DNA of 64,000 nt, from NCBI RefSeq assembly GCF_016342265.1, contig NZ_JAEIOS010000011.1:124001-188000 (forward strand), in the 5' to 3' direction. The notes below the pieces were generated by a model. That model worked only from the letters and a program-made list of their open reading frames with translations, was not told the origin of the DNA and did not search any database. The stretch comes from Corynebacterium meridianum (GTDB lineage: Bacteria; Actinomycetota; Actinomycetes; Mycobacteriales; Mycobacteriaceae). The position numbers and the translations under genes were made by a program. Shown in pieces: positions 18,624 to 28,154 of the stretch. How positions within the stretch are numbered: the stretch's first letter is position 1; each line of letters opens with the position of its first letter.

Positions 18624-19163
18624 TCAGGGGTTCTCGTGCCAGCCCCACAGAATCGCGCGCCCGATGCTGTGGAAGTAGAGGTTGAAACCGAGGACCGTGG
18701 GGGTCGCGTCCGCCGGGACATCCAGCTCCTCCACGTCCACGGCGTGCACCGCGAACAGGTAGCGGTGCGGACCGTGCCCCTCCGGCGGCTGCGGTCCGTA
18801 GTAACCGCGGGTTCCGCTGTCCCCCACCAGGCTGACCGCCCCGTCCACACCGTCGACGCTCTCTCCCCCGGCGCCGGTCGCCAGTTCGGTGACGGAAGCC
18901 GGGATATTCAGCACCGCCCAGTGCCAGAACCCCGCTCCGGTGGGGGCGTCCGGGTCGAAACAGGTCACCGCGATCGATTTGGTGCCCTCTGGGAGGCCCG
19001 ACCAGGCGAGGTGGGGAGAGACATCGTTGCCCCCGAGGTGCTGCTCGGCGAAGGTACCGCCGTTCTGCAGGTCATCGGAGTGCAGGTCGAAGGACGGGAG
19101 ATCCTTCAACGGCGCGTACGGATCGGGGCCGGGGAAACGGGGGTCATCAGCGTAAGAGGTCAT
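18624..19163 (-). CDS. YbhB/YbcL-type PEBP (Raf kinase inhibitor-like) protein
   Basis: Phosphatidylethanolamine-binding-protein fold of 179 residues, cytoplasmic (no signal peptide). Conserved pocket motifs: DPDAPTGAGFWHW (DPDxP..HW) and YYGPQPPEGHGPHRY (GP..P..GPHRY). The bacterial members bind anions or small phosphates; the cellular role is not established. ATG 19163 has AGGGG immediately upstream and a TAGAAA box 6 nt before it. Confidence 0.88.
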   Translation of the reverse strand: MTSYADDPRFPGPDPYAPLKDLPSFDLHSDDLQNGGTFAEQHLGGNDVSPHLAWSGLPEGTKSIAVTCFDPDAPTGAGFWHWAVLNIPASVTELATGAGGESVDGVDGAVSLVGDSGTRGYYGPQPPEGHGPHRYLFAVHAVDVEELDVPADATPTVLGFNLYFHSIGRAILWGWHENP

Positions 19164-19211
19164 ACCCCTTTTCTAACAGAATTCACCTGACGGCGTCGTG
19201 GCACGGATCAC

Positions 19212-21035
19212 TCAGTCTCCCTTCCGTGACCCACTCCACCGTGCGTGGAGGTCCGCGTACCGCCCGCCGGCGGAGAGCAGGTCCGCATGTGTTCCGTCCT
19301 CGATCACGGTGCCCCGATCCATGAGGATGATCCGGTCGGCGACGACAGCCTGGTCGAGCCGGTGTGCGACAACCAGTGAGGTCCTGCCCCGCGCAACGGC
19401 CAGTGCAGCCTGTTCCAGACTGCGTGCGTTGTCCGATCCGGCCTCACTCGTCGCCTCGTCCATGATCAGGACAGGGGGATCGATCAGCACGATCCGCGCG
19501 AGCGATACCTGCTGCTCAACCTCTGGGGCGAGCTCATCGTTCCCGGCGCCGATCAGGGTGTCGAGACCATCGGGCAGCCACCGCTGCCAGCCGGCACTGT
19601 CCGGTGCGAGACCGACCAGGGAGAGAGCCGCGATGAGAGTCGCATCGTCCGCTCCGGGGGCTGCCATCCGGAGGTCCTCCCGCAGCGTTCCGGAGAACAG
19701 GTGCACCTCCTGGCTGATCAGGGACACCTGTCGGGCCGTCCACGTGTCCGGCACCGTCGAGGTGTCGACCCCGCCGATGGAGATGGTGCCGGACGCCGGT
19801 CGCTGCAGGCCCGCGATCAGTCCGGCGAGCGTCGATTTCCCGGCCCCGGATGCGCCCACCAACGCGGTCATCGTCCCGGGTCCGAGGGCCAGGGACAGGT
19901 CGTCGATGATCGGTGCGCCACCGGGGTAACGGAAACCGAGATGCTCTACCCTGACCTCGGGACAACCGGTGCAGTCCCCGGGGGCCGGGGCATCAACCGC
20001 ATTGTCGGAGAGCATGGCCAGCGCGACCGCCCGACCGAGCGCGGTGAGTGCGTTCTGGATCTCCCCCGTGAAGACGAGGACGTTGAAGACGTGCATCTCC
20101 AGTCGGACGACGAGGACGACCGCGGCGGACGCCTCTCCCGTGGTCAACACGCCCTGTGCGACAAGAAGAGTCGACATCGCGATCGCGCTGGCGAGCAGGA
20201 GACCGTACGCGAGATAGCCGGTTCCGATGAGCCGGAGGAACAGCGGGATCCGGTCCGCCTCCCGCTGCACGGTGTTCCAGGAGTTGTGCTCCAGTCGTTC
20301 GGTCGCCCAGGTCCGGACACCGAAGGCCCGGATGGTCGGCATACCCCGGATCGTGTCCAGCAGCATGTTGTTGCGCCGGGCCTGCGCCGTGGACAGCGCG
20401 TTGGTCGCGGCAGGTAGCCCGTCCAGCGTTCGTTTCACGGGTACCGCGAAGATCGCCGGGAGAAGGAGCAGGAGAAGCAGGTACCAGGGCGTGATCAGGG
20501 TGAGCGCGACGAAGGTGAACGGGAACATCAGGGTGGTGACCACGAAGCGGGTCCCGATGCTCTGGACGGCACGGTACGCCGTGTCAATGTCCTTGGTCAG
20601 CCGGGTCATCACGTTCCCGGTACCGAGTTCGAGCACGTCCGGGATCGGCGCCTCTAGGGTCGCCGCCAGGCACCGACGCCGGAGGTCGACGGTGAGCCTG
20701 CGGGTGGCGGTGAACATCAGGTACGCCGCGGCGGGACGCGTGAGCAACTCGACGAGCATCAGCATTCCCACGACGACGAGGAGGGAGGTGAATCCGGCCC
20801 GGCCAGAACCGAAACCGGGCACGGCGAGGCCGGAGATGAGGTCGACGGAACGTCCGAGCAACGTCGAGGAACCGGTCATGGAACCGAGATTGAGGGCGAA
20901 CACCACCGCGGTGAGTCCCCACCAACCACCTCCCGGGAAACTGGGCAGAGAGCGGAGGCACCGACCGATCTCCCGCGCGGATGCGGGAGCGAGACTGTCG
21001 TGACGCCGGCGGTCTCGGGAGGAGGGATTCGTCAT
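19212..21035 (-). CDS. ABC exporter half, P-loop-competent subunit
   Basis: Fused membrane-ATPase half transporter of 607 residues (six-helix exporter domain, then ATPase). Walker [10 protein letters not shown] (about 394-402), Q-loop [10 protein letters not shown], Walker B LIMDEA (Glu about 527) and switch His in VVAHRL (about 558) are intact. The signature motif is lost: where LSGGQ should be, the sequence reads [14 protein letters not shown]. The ATG overlaps the stop of the upstream partner by 4 nt (ATGA), giving tight coupling and supporting this start over an upstream in-frame ATG. Together the two halves can form only one working ATP site. Substrate unknown (lipid, peptide or drug). 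Confidence 0.85.
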   Translation of the reverse strand: MTNPSSRDRRRHDSLAPASAREIGRCLRSLPSFPGGGWWGLTAVVFALNLGSMTGSSTLLGRSVDLISGLAVPGFGSGRAGFTSLLVVVGMLMLVELLTRPAAAYLMFTATRRLTVDLRRRCLAATLEAPIPDVLELGTGNVMTRLTKDIDTAYRAVQSIGTRFVVTTLMFPFTFVALTLITPWYLLLLLLLPAIFAVPVKRTLDGLPAATNALSTAQARRNNMLLDTIRGMPTIRAFGVRTWATERLEHNSWNTVQREADRIPLFLRLIGTGYLAYGLLLASAIAMSTLLVAQGVLTTGEASAAVVLVVRLEMHVFNVLVFTGEIQNALTALGRAVALAMLSDNAVDAPAPGDCTGCPEVRVEHLGFRYPGGAPIIDDLSLALGPGTMTALVGASGAGKSTLAGLIAGLQRPASGTISIGGVDTSTVPDTWTARQVSLISQEVHLFSGTLREDLRMAAPGADDATLIAALSLVGLAPDSAGWQRWLPDGLDTLIGAGNDELAPEVEQQVSLARIVLIDPPVLIMDEATSEAGSDNARSLEQAALAVARGRTSLVVAHRLDQAVVADRIILMDRGTVIEDGTHADLLSAGGRYADLHARWSGSRKGD

Positions 21036-22636
21036 CGGAGGAGCTCCCTGTCGGTGAGAACGCGGTCGGAGACTGCCCGCCACGCACGTCCGGCGGTGAT
21101 GATCACCGTCGGCCGAGATCCCCGCAACTGTGTAACCGCCCGGGCGACGTCGTCCAGAGTGACGGCGTCGAGTCCCGTCGTCGGTTCATCCAGGAGCAGG
21201 ATCTCCGCGTCGGCTGCGAGCGCCCGGGCGAGGGCGACACGCTGACGCTGCCCGCCCGAGAGGTTCAGACCCGCCTCCCCGATCGGGGCATCCGGTAACC
21301 CACCGTCCGGTCTGTATCCGCCGAGCCTGGTCACGATGTCCCCGCAGCACGCCGCGTCGAGGGCGGCCCGGACCCGTGCGGTGTCCAGCTTCCCGGTCGG
21401 GTCGATGTTCTCGCGGAGAGTGCCCTCGAATATGTTCACCCCGTGTGGCGGGGCGAGGACCCCGGGCGTCACGGCCAGCTGCCGGGCACGGTCCGCCGCG
21501 ACACGGCGACCTTCCGGGGTGACGGGAGCCCACACCGTGAGTCCGGGCCCCGGGACCTCCGGTGGCACCTCCGTGGAGATGTCCTCCGGGTCGGTGAGCG
21601 CGGAGGTGAATCGGCCGATTCGACCTGCGGACGCCTGTGCCCTGGACCAGACGTCGATGAAGAATCCCAGGGAGAAGCCCGTGACGGTGAGTGCGGGGGG
21701 CGCGAGGAGAACGACAGTGAGGAACTCACCCGGTGTGATCCGTCCGTCGAAGGCGAGCAGTGCCGCGCCGACGACGAGACCGAACCCGAACACCGCGGGA
21801 ACAGCCTGCCGGACGACGGTCATAAATGCACCTATCCGGACCTCACGGAGCATCACCGTCAGTGCGTCTCCGGCCGCGGCATCGAAACGTGCGTGACTGG
21901 TCTCCACGGCGCCCAGGCCCTTGATTATCCGGGAACCCTGGGCGAAATCTGTCGCGAGCGAAACCGCCCGCGATTCCGCCGCGCGTCGTTCCTCCGCGAC
22001 CCGCGTCAACGGACCGGCGGTGGCCGCGGCGACCAGCGCGGTGCACACACCGCCGGACACGACGCCGAGTGCGAGGCGCCAGTCGACCGCGGCGATCACC
22101 AGAGCCGAACCCGTCAGGTAGAAGAACAGGGACAGTGTGAAATCGAACGACTGCTTGACCTCCGCGAGAGCCGAGGTGTCCTCATCGACGGTGTTGAGGA
22201 CGGTGCCCGGTGTCAGTGTGCGGGCCTCGAGGACCATCAGGTTCTGGGTCAGTTCCAGGCGGAGGCCGTGGACCATCCGGGCGATCGACATGTCATTCAG
22301 CCCGATCTTCGCCGCCTCGGTCCAGAAACCGATCCCCTGCAGCACGAGGATGAGGGTTACGGTGCCGAGCAGAGCCACGGTATGACCGGTGTCGATGACG
22401 GCACTGGTCGACCAGCCCGCTATCCGGGACAGGGCGATACCGCACGATTCAGCGACCAGGGTCGCTGCGACGACGAGCAGAACCACCCGGGGATGGTTGG
22501 TCAGCGCCGCGAGAGTCATCCGGACCGGTGTCATACCGACGGTCCGTGCGTGGAACTTTTTCTCCTCGGGCGCGTCATCAGGCACGAACCAGGACCACGA
22601 ACCTTGTCTGGTCGGATTCGGAGGGGTGATGGGCAT
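21032..22636 (-). CDS. ABC exporter half lacking Walker A
   Basis: Partner half transporter of 534 residues. Membrane domain with the ABC exporter plan ([43 protein letters not shown] coupling regions). The ATPase domain keeps a perfect signature [15 protein letters not shown] (459 on) and Walker [13 protein letters not shown], but the P-loop region is gone: about 30 residues ([20 protein letters not shown]) replace the ~80 that normally carry Walker A and the Q-loop. The switch His is replaced (IITAGRAW). It supplies the signature to the partner's site. Start ATG 22636 is chosen from the conserved N-terminus; GTG 22651 is an alternative. Confidence 0.82.
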   Translation of the reverse strand: MPITPPNPTRQGSWSWFVPDDAPEEKKFHARTVGMTPVRMTLAALTNHPRVVLLVVAATLVAESCGIALSRIAGWSTSAVIDTGHTVALLGTVTLILVLQGIGFWTEAAKIGLNDMSIARMVHGLRLELTQNLMVLEARTLTPGTVLNTVDEDTSALAEVKQSFDFTLSLFFYLTGSALVIAAVDWRLALGVVSGGVCTALVAAATAGPLTRVAEERRAAESRAVSLATDFAQGSRIIKGLGAVETSHARFDAAAGDALTVMLREVRIGAFMTVVRQAVPAVFGFGLVVGAALLAFDGRITPGEFLTVVLLAPPALTVTGFSLGFFIDVWSRAQASAGRIGRFTSALTDPEDISTEVPPEVPGPGLTVWAPVTPEGRRVAADRARQLAVTPGVLAPPHGVNIFEGTLRENIDPTGKLDTARVRAALDAACCGDIVTRLGGYRPDGGLPDAPIGEAGLNLSGGQRQRVALARALAADAEILLLDEPTTGLDAVTLDDVARAVTQLRGSRPTVIITAGRAWRAVSDRVLTDRELLR

Positions 22637-22745
22637 GAGATGAAGATACACGGGCCCAACTCCGGAAACTGTCGTCGCATCAGTCGGGCGCCGCGGTGCC
22701 CGGACCCGCCATCTGGATCGCGGAAACGCCATTTGTACTGGTGAT

Positions 22746-22775
22746 TTGATCCGGTGAGCCGTTTCGGGCTACAGT
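22746..22775 (+). promoter_or_regulatory. Promoter of tRNA-Leu(GAG)
   Basis: TTGATC (22746-22751) and TACAGT (22770-22775) spaced by 18 nt, 50 nt upstream of the mature tRNA. A small hairpin, GTGCCCGGCC..GGCCGGACAC, lies in the 5' leader. Confidence 0.55.
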
Positions 22776-22825
22776 ATGCGAGTGCCCGGCCGGAGAGGCC
22801 GGACACACAGGTTAGATCCACTCGG

Positions 22826-22911
22826 GTCCGGGTGGCGGAATGGCAGACGCGCTAGCTTGAGGTGCTAGTGTCCTATTAACGGACGTGGGGGTTCAAGTCC
22901 CCCTCCGGACA
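22826..22911 (+). tRNA. tRNA-Leu (anticodon GAG)
   Basis: Class II tRNA of 86 nt. Acceptor stem GTCCGGG / TCCGGAC with discriminator A, anticodon stem CTAGC/GCTAG around loop TTGAGGT (anticodon GAG, reads CUC and CUU), a long variable arm GTCC..GGAC, and T-loop TTCAAGT on a GGGGG/CCCCC stem. CCA is not encoded. A transcription terminator follows within 8 nt. Confidence 0.95.
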
Positions 22912-22918
22912 CAACGTG

Positions 22919-22948
22919 AAAGCCCGGGGAACATGTTCCCCGGGCTTT
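22919..22948 (+). terminator. tRNA-Leu terminator, perfect 30-nt palindrome
   Basis: AAAGCCCGGGGAACA directly followed by its exact reverse complement, then TTC. The stem would close on a minimal loop. The A/T flanks allow termination from either direction. Confidence 0.85.
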
Positions 22949-23151
22949 TCGCTACCCCCGGCAATAGTTGTTAGCCAACCGGAAACACCTGCCCAGGTAG
23001 CGGAAACCCCCGCTCCCCACCCGTGCTTCGGCCCCTCATGAGGGGTGACCGCGGGACAACGTCCCCGGACATGCGCCGGTCGCGATAGGATTCAGCCGGA
23101 AACAATGCCACCCGGTCACGCACCGGTTCCGGTCCAACAGCGAGGACAATC

Positions 23152-23889
23152 ATGTTCCGTAGCACCGCCGCCATCACCGTCGCCACCGTCGCCGCAGCAG
23201 TGCTGTGTTCCGGCTGCTTCTCCTCCGTGGTTCCGCTCACCGGCAAATCCGGGACCGCTGATCCGACCTCCAGCGCCGCGGCCTCCCGGTCCGACATCTC
23301 CTCGCCACCACAATCGGGTACCGCCGGTCCTCCGCCTGGGGTAACCGGTGGTACCGGCGGTGCCGACTACCTGCCCAGGCCCGCGGAGGACGGCCCCGAT
23401 GACATAGCCCCGGGTGACGTCCACAAGGTCCGTCCCGGGGAACTCGTCCACGGAGTGGGCGTGGACATCGCCATCGACAGTGCCTCGCTGAGCAGGGACC
23501 CGTCCGGAACCGTGGCGATCATCAAGGGAAAGGTCCGGAACACCCAGGGGGGTCTGGTGGGCGAGGAGTGCGGCACCGCCCCGATCGTCTTCATCCGGGA
23601 TGACGGGGGGTACGTCAACAGTCCCGTGGTGAAGTTCGATGAAATCCCCGATCCCACCGCGGAGAGGGGCGGAGATCCCGCCGCCCAACTCGAGGACATC
23701 GGTGCACTGCTCGGGGATCTGACCTGTCCCGAAAAGTGGCGGGTCGGTACCGTCACCGAACAGACCTGGGAGATCCCCATCCTGGCCGGGGGGAAGCCCG
23801 TGCTGTTCGGCTTCTACAATCCATCTGCGATCGATGCGACCATGACGCCGAAACCCACCTGGGTCTCACTGGAGTCCTTCCTCCGCTGA
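23152..23889 (+). CDS. Secreted lipoprotein, hypothetical
   Basis: 245 residues with a signal peptide (MFRSTAAITVATVAAAVLC) and lipobox LCSGC. A low-complexity Ser/Pro/Gly linker (about 30-80) precedes a folded domain with the pattern of an extracellular beta-sandwich (GVDIAIDSASLSRDPSGTVAIIKGKVRN, then KPVLFGFYNP), reminiscent of DUF4352/Telo_bind-type lipoproteins but not firmly assignable. Start has GAGGA 6 nt upstream and a TAGGAT box about 60 nt upstream. Role unknown. Confidence 0.78.
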   Translation: MFRSTAAITVATVAAAVLCSGCFSSVVPLTGKSGTADPTSSAAASRSDISSPPQSGTAGPPPGVTGGTGGADYLPRPAEDGPDDIAPGDVHKVRPGELVHGVGVDIAIDSASLSRDPSGTVAIIKGKVRNTQGGLVGEECGTAPIVFIRDDGGYVNSPVVKFDEIPDPTAERGGDPAAQLEDIGALLGDLTCPEKWRVGTVTEQTWEIPILAGGKPVLFGFYNPSAIDATMTPKPTWVSLESFLR

Positions 23890-24005
23890 ATTCCCCGGCC
23901 GTTTCCGTCGCCGGGTAGAGTTTCCCGGGGCCGCAACCACCTGTTGCCCGGACCGCCCGAGCTCCCGGTCCGGCATGTGGGCCGCAGACGGAAGGATTCA
24001 GGTCA

Positions 24006-25535
24006 GTGTCCATAGCGCCAGACGACCTCGAGGTGTGTCTCGAGGTAATCGAGGAAGCCGGTCGGCTCGATCCCGACCACCCGGATTCGGTTCGCGTCCA
24101 GCGGGCTGTCGCCGGACTGTTCAAGCAGGTCAAGAGATCCCGCAAACTGGCGGCACGGGAGCGCCAGAAGCGTGCCGACGAAGCGGTCCTGCACGCGACC
24201 GCGACGGCGAATCCGCGGCGCATCGACGATGAGACCTCCGGACTCCTCATCACTCCCGCCGACGGAGCGCCCGCTCAACTCGAACCGGGTGCGGTGGCCA
24301 CCCCGCACGGCTTCGCGGGGCGTCTCCAGCGCGCCCAGAACTGTTACGTCTGCAAGCAGCCCTACACGCTGGTCGATTCCTTTCACCACCAGCTGTGCCC
24401 GGACTGTGCCGCCGACAACCGGCGACGTCGGGAGGCCCGGGTGGATCTTTCCGGGCGGAGAGCACTGCTCACCGGCGGACGGGCGAAGATCGGCATGTAT
24501 ATCGCACTGAAACTGCTGCGTGACGGCGCGGACCTGACGATCACCACCCGCTTCCCGCGGGATGCGGTACGCAGATTCACCGCGGTCGCCGACTCCCCCG
24601 ACTGGATCCACCGTCTCCATGTGGTCGGCGTGGATCTCCGGGACCCTGCGCAGGTCATCAGTCTCGCCGATTCCGTCGCCGCCGCGGGCACGCTGGACAT
24701 CCTCATCAACAACGCGGCCCAGACCGTACGCCGCTCCCCCGGTGCCTACTCCGGGCTGGTCGACGCGGAGTCCGCGCCTCTCGAAGGTATCGAGCGAGAC
24801 GTCGACATACTCTCTCTCGGCTCGACCTCCACACTCCACCCGGCGGCCCTCACCGGCACCGGTACCGCCGGCGACGCTGCCGTCGCGTCGCTCGGCGGTG
24901 GCGGTGACCGGGCTGTGGACGCAGCGGCCGCCGCCGCGCAGGCCCATGCATCCCGACTCGCCGCGCTGGCGATGACCGGCGGATCCGCTGCGATGGATCG
25001 GGTCAACGAAGGAACAGCCATCGATGCGGGCGGTCTGGTTCCTGACGAGGTCGCCCACAACTCGTGGGTGGCCCGCATCGGCCAGGTGGATCCGCTCGAG
25101 ATGCTCGAGGTGCAGCTGTGCAACGCCACGGCGCCGTTCATCCTCATCGACCGGTTGCGTCCCGCGATGGAGGCCGCTCCGGCCCGGCGCAGGTACATCG
25201 TCAACGTCTCCGCCATGGAGGGTGTGTTCGGCCGGGGATACAAGGGGCCGGGCCATCCCCACACCAACATGGCCAAGGCGGCCCTGAACATGCTGACACG
25301 CACGGCCGCGGGGGAACTCGCCGAGCACGGAATCCTGATGACCGCGGTGGACACCGGCTGGATCACGGACGAGCGGCCGCACACGACGAAGGTGCGGCTC
25401 GCCGACGAGGGGTTCCATGCGCCACTCGATCTCGTTGACGGTGCGGCGCGCGTGTACGACCCCATCGTCCAGGGCGAGAACGGCGTGGATCTCTACGGGT
25501 GTTTCCTGAAGAACTACGTACCGAGCGCCTGGTGA
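24006..25535 (+). CDS. Zinc-ribbon SDR-family protein with altered active site
   Basis: 509 residues in three parts. A helical charged N-terminus (1-75); a zinc-ribbon-like knuckle with Cys113/Cys116 and Cys131/Cys134 (CYVC..LCPDC); and a short-chain dehydrogenase Rossmann domain from residue 147 (RRALLTGGRAKIGMYIALKL, ILINNAAQT). The SDR part carries a 100-residue Ala/Gly-rich insertion (about 245-345). The usual catalytic triad is incomplete: Ser402 is there (NVSAMEG) and Lys424, but the position four before Lys is Thr420 (HTNMAK), not Tyr. It therefore may not be an ordinary reductase. GTG start at 24006. Stand-alone gene. Confidence 0.82.
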   Translation: MSIAPDDLEVCLEVIEEAGRLDPDHPDSVRVQRAVAGLFKQVKRSRKLAARERQKRADEAVLHATATANPRRIDDETSGLLITPADGAPAQLEPGAVATPHGFAGRLQRAQNCYVCKQPYTLVDSFHHQLCPDCAADNRRRREARVDLSGRRALLTGGRAKIGMYIALKLLRDGADLTITTRFPRDAVRRFTAVADSPDWIHRLHVVGVDLRDPAQVISLADSVAAAGTLDILINNAAQTVRRSPGAYSGLVDAESAPLEGIERDVDILSLGSTSTLHPAALTGTGTAGDAAVASLGGGGDRAVDAAAAAAQAHASRLAALAMTGGSAAMDRVNEGTAIDAGGLVPDEVAHNSWVARIGQVDPLEMLEVQLCNATAPFILIDRLRPAMEAAPARRRYIVNVSAMEGVFGRGYKGPGHPHTNMAKAALNMLTRTAAGELAEHGILMTAVDTGWITDERPHTTKVRLADEGFHAPLDLVDGAARVYDPIVQGENGVDLYGCFLKNYVPSAW

Positions 25536-25550
25536 GACGACGGCCTCATG

Positions 25551-26177
25551 TCAGTCGACGTGGGGCCGTTTGACGTTCGGCGTGTACGACTGCGTGGCGT
25601 CGTGCGCATGGCTGTGCGGGACCGGAGGAAGGACCTCGTACCGGGCGTGGACGTAACCCTCCCGCGTGGTCCCCGCGTCGAGCAGCCGGAGCGGAACATC
25701 GCAGTTCACTCCGCCGAACAGCGGGATCCCGTCCCCGAGGACCAGCGGCACCGTGGTCACCGTCAGCTCATCCACCAGACCACGTTCCAGGAACTGCCGG
25801 ATCTTTCCCGCACTGTCGATGAATACGCCGTTGTAGCCTCGTTCGTCGATCAGGGAAACGACCTCGTCGAGGTTGCGTGCCACCGTGACCCGCTCGTCGG
25901 AGAATGACTCCCGGGTCGTCATGACGATGACGTCCTTGCCCGGATACGGCCATTCGGGGAGGTCGTTGAGCTTGTCGAACGCCGGACGGCTGATGACGAC
26001 GGCGTCGGTCTCCCCGAACACCCGCGCGAAGTCTCCGGCGCCACCCGGGGCGTGTTCGACCGGGTGCTCGATCCCGTGATCCTGATCCAGAAGCCAGCTG
26101 ACATCTCCGTCCGGTCGGGCGATGAAGCCGTCCAGGCTGGTGACGATGAATACGAGTCCCTTCCAATTCCGCTGCAT
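25551..26177 (-). CDS. Dihydrofolate reductase family protein (RibD-C fold)
   Basis: 208 residues of the RibD C-terminal/DHFR-like family. Seen: FIVTSLDGFIARPDGDVSWL, GETDAVVISRPAFDKL, GVFIDSAGKIRQFLERGLVDELTVTTVPLVLGDGIPLF, all characteristic. Likely an NADPH-dependent reductase; true folate activity is unlikely since YyaP/YwjB-type proteins are distinct from FolA. ATG 26177 has GAGGAAGAGAG upstream and gives the family N-terminus; longer in-frame starts are rejected. Convergent with the SDR gene (15 nt apart). Confidence 0.88.
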   Translation of the reverse strand: MQRNWKGLVFIVTSLDGFIARPDGDVSWLLDQDHGIEHPVEHAPGGAGDFARVFGETDAVVISRPAFDKLNDLPEWPYPGKDVIVMTTRESFSDERVTVARNLDEVVSLIDERGYNGVFIDSAGKIRQFLERGLVDELTVTTVPLVLGDGIPLFGGVNCDVPLRLLDAGTTREGYVHARYEVLPPVPHSHAHDATQSYTPNVKRPHVD

Positions 26178-26375
26178 GGTGCTCTCTTCCTCTCGGGTTG
26201 TCGCCTGGTGACCCGCCGGTCGGTGGGTCGTGGACCGGAGCGGGGATGAGCCCCGGATGTGGCCGGCCGATACCCCCAGAATAGGTCCGGCTCCCTCGTC
26301 TGTGCCACAGCGACGGCCGCCCGCTGCCCGGGCACCACCCCGATGGGTGGGGTGGATGGGCCGGAAAGCGCGAAG

Positions 26376-26407
26376 CGGCATTCCACCGTTGTTCCGGTGG
26401 AATGCCG
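26376..26407. terminator. Hairpin between cupin and DHFR-like genes
   Basis: Perfect 13-bp stem CGGCATTCCACCG / CGGTGGAATGCCG with a 6-nt loop, 25 nt past the cupin stop. TTT follows only on the plus strand. Confidence 0.7.
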
Positions 26408-26432
26408 TTTACCGCCTCGACGTGGCGATCGA

Positions 26433-26864
26433 TCAGTCGTCGTGCTGCTCGTTGGGGTCGTTGTCCGCGTCTTCCTTCGTTGCGTGGATCGTGCCCCTGA
26501 CGTGATCCGGTGCCGCGTAGATCGAGTAGACCTTGAGCGGTTCGGAGCCCTCGTTCACGACGTTGTGCCACTTACCTGCTGGGACGAAGATCGCCCAGTC
26601 ATCCTCGACGGTCTGGTCGATGTCCAGGTTGTCGGCGTCGTCGCCGATCATGACGTGGCCCTTTCCGGCCTCGAGCCGGAGGAACTGGTCGTGGTCGTCA
26701 TGGACCTCGGCGCCGATCTCGCCGCCCGCGGGAATGCTCATCACGGTCATCTGGAGGAACTTGCCGGTCCACAGGGTGTCGCGGAAGTTGTCGTTGTCCT
26801 TGGTGGCCTTCTCGATGTCGAGGACATACGGGTTCGGACCATGGTCGGTACGAAGGTCAGACAT
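26433..26864 (-). CDS. Cupin-domain protein
   Basis: Single-domain cupin of 143 residues. Metal-binding motif 1 reads GGEIGAEVHDDHDQFLRLEAG (HxDxxxxE arrangement) and motif 2 is PAGKWHNVVNEGSEPLKVYSIY. Similar small cupins act as metal-dependent isomerases or dioxygenases or as sugar sensors; the substrate is not predictable. ATG has AGGAG 7 nt upstream. Single gene with its own terminator. Confidence 0.88.
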   Translation of the reverse strand: MSDLRTDHGPNPYVLDIEKATKDNDNFRDTLWTGKFLQMTVMSIPAGGEIGAEVHDDHDQFLRLEAGKGHVMIGDDADNLDIDQTVEDDWAIFVPAGKWHNVVNEGSEPLKVYSIYAAPDHVRGTIHATKEDADNDPNEQHDD

Positions 26865-26987
26865 ATGAGTCTCCTCTTATCTATAGGGTTTTCTGTTTAC
26901 GGGTCCCACTGTACCCACCCCGCAGAGGCTTCGCATCGGACCATGTCAGAGCCGGCTTCTTTTGTGCTAGTTCCCGTCCAACGAGCG

Positions 26988-27020
26988 CGACACGACAGAC
27001 CGGAGTGGTCTGCCGTGTCG
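26988..27020 (-). terminator. Terminator of the mutA-mutB-meaB operon
   Basis: 14-bp stem (CGACACGGCAGACC / GGTCTGTCGTGTCG on the minus strand, one G-T pair) with a 5-nt loop, 20 nt downstream of the meaB stop. Confidence 0.75.
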
Positions 27021-27040
27021 TCTCACGTCAACGGGTCGGG

Positions 27041-28138
27041 CTAGTCCGTCGCGTCGAAGACCTCGAGGATCTTCTCCGCGGCGAGGGTCGGGGTGATCCG
27101 CCCGTGCCGCAGCTGATCCTCGACGAAGGTCCGCGTCTCCTTGACCCGGCCACTGGTGTTCAGGCGCTGGAGCAGCGTCTCGTGGACCATCGACCACATC
27201 CAGCCGACCTGCTGTTCCCTGCGGTTCTCCTCGAACTTCCCGCACCTGAGCATCGCTTCGTGGTGCTCCTGCACGGTTTCCCAGAACTTGTCGACGCCCT
27301 CACCTTCGACCGCCGACATCGTCATCGTCGGCGGATGCCAGACGGCGTCCTCGCTCCGGACCATCCGGAGCGCGGCGGCCAGCTCACGGGCCGCCCGCTT
27401 CGCCGTCTTCGTGTTCGGGCCGTCCGCCTTGTTGATGGCCACGAGATCCGCCATCTCGAGGACGCCCTTCTTGATGCCCTGGAGCTGGTCGCCGGCACCG
27501 GCGAGGGCGAGGAAGGTGAAGCAGTCGACCATATTCGACACGGCGACCTCCGACTGCCCGACGCCGACCGTCTCGACGAGGATGATGTCGAAACCCGCGG
27601 CCTCGAACACGACCATGGACTCCCTGGTCGCCTTGGCCACACCACCGAGGGTGCCCGCCGAGGGCGAGGGCCGGATGAACGCGTCATCCTGGCTGGACAA
27701 CTTGGACATGCGGGTCTTGTCCCCGAGGATCGATCCCCGGGTCCTGGTCGAGGAGGGGTCGATGGCGAGAACCGCCACCCGGTGCCCCTCCCCGATGAGC
27801 TTCATCCCGAGGGCCTCGATGAACGTCGACTTCCCCACGCCCGGAACGCCCGTGATCCCCACCCGCAGGGCGTCACCCGAGAACGGGAGCAGGCGGACGA
27901 GAAGTTCCTGGGCCAGGACCCGGTGTGCCGGCGCCGTCGATTCGAGGAGCGTGATCGCCCGGGATATCCGGGTCCGGTCCCGGTCCCGGACGGCCTCGAA
28001 GAGCTCGTCGACGTCGATCCGGCGACGGGCACGGCGGACGACCTCGGGGGCCACGGCCGTCGCCGAACCCAGATCGGTCCCGGCGGTCGTCGCGAGCGAA
28101 CCGAGATGGTGCTCGAGGAACTCGTCGTCGATGCTCAT
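27041..28138 (-). CDS. meaB: Methylmalonyl-CoA mutase chaperone GTPase
   Basis: G3E-family GTPase (MeaB/ArgK) of 365 residues that loads and protects adenosylcobalamin in methylmalonyl-CoA mutase. Seen: P-loop GVPGVGKSTFIEALG, DPSSTRTRGSILGDKTRM, switch segment DIILVETVGVGQSE, base-recognition NKAD. The C-terminal dimerisation helix is present. It is third in the mutA-mutB-meaB operon, 16 nt after mutB. Confidence 0.95.
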   Translation of the reverse strand: MSIDDEFLEHHLGSLATTAGTDLGSATAVAPEVVRRARRRIDVDELFEAVRDRDRTRISRAITLLESTAPAHRVLAQELLVRLLPFSGDALRVGITGVPGVGKSTFIEALGMKLIGEGHRVAVLAIDPSSTRTRGSILGDKTRMSKLSSQDDAFIRPSPSAGTLGGVAKATRESMVVFEAAGFDIILVETVGVGQSEVAVSNMVDCFTFLALAGAGDQLQGIKKGVLEMADLVAINKADGPNTKTAKRAARELAAALRMVRSEDAVWHPPTMTMSAVEGEGVDKFWETVQEHHEAMLRCGKFEENRREQQVGWMWSMVHETLLQRLNTSGRVKETRTFVEDQLRHGRITPTLAAEKILEVFDATD

Positions 28139-28154
28139 CTTCCCCGGAACCCCT

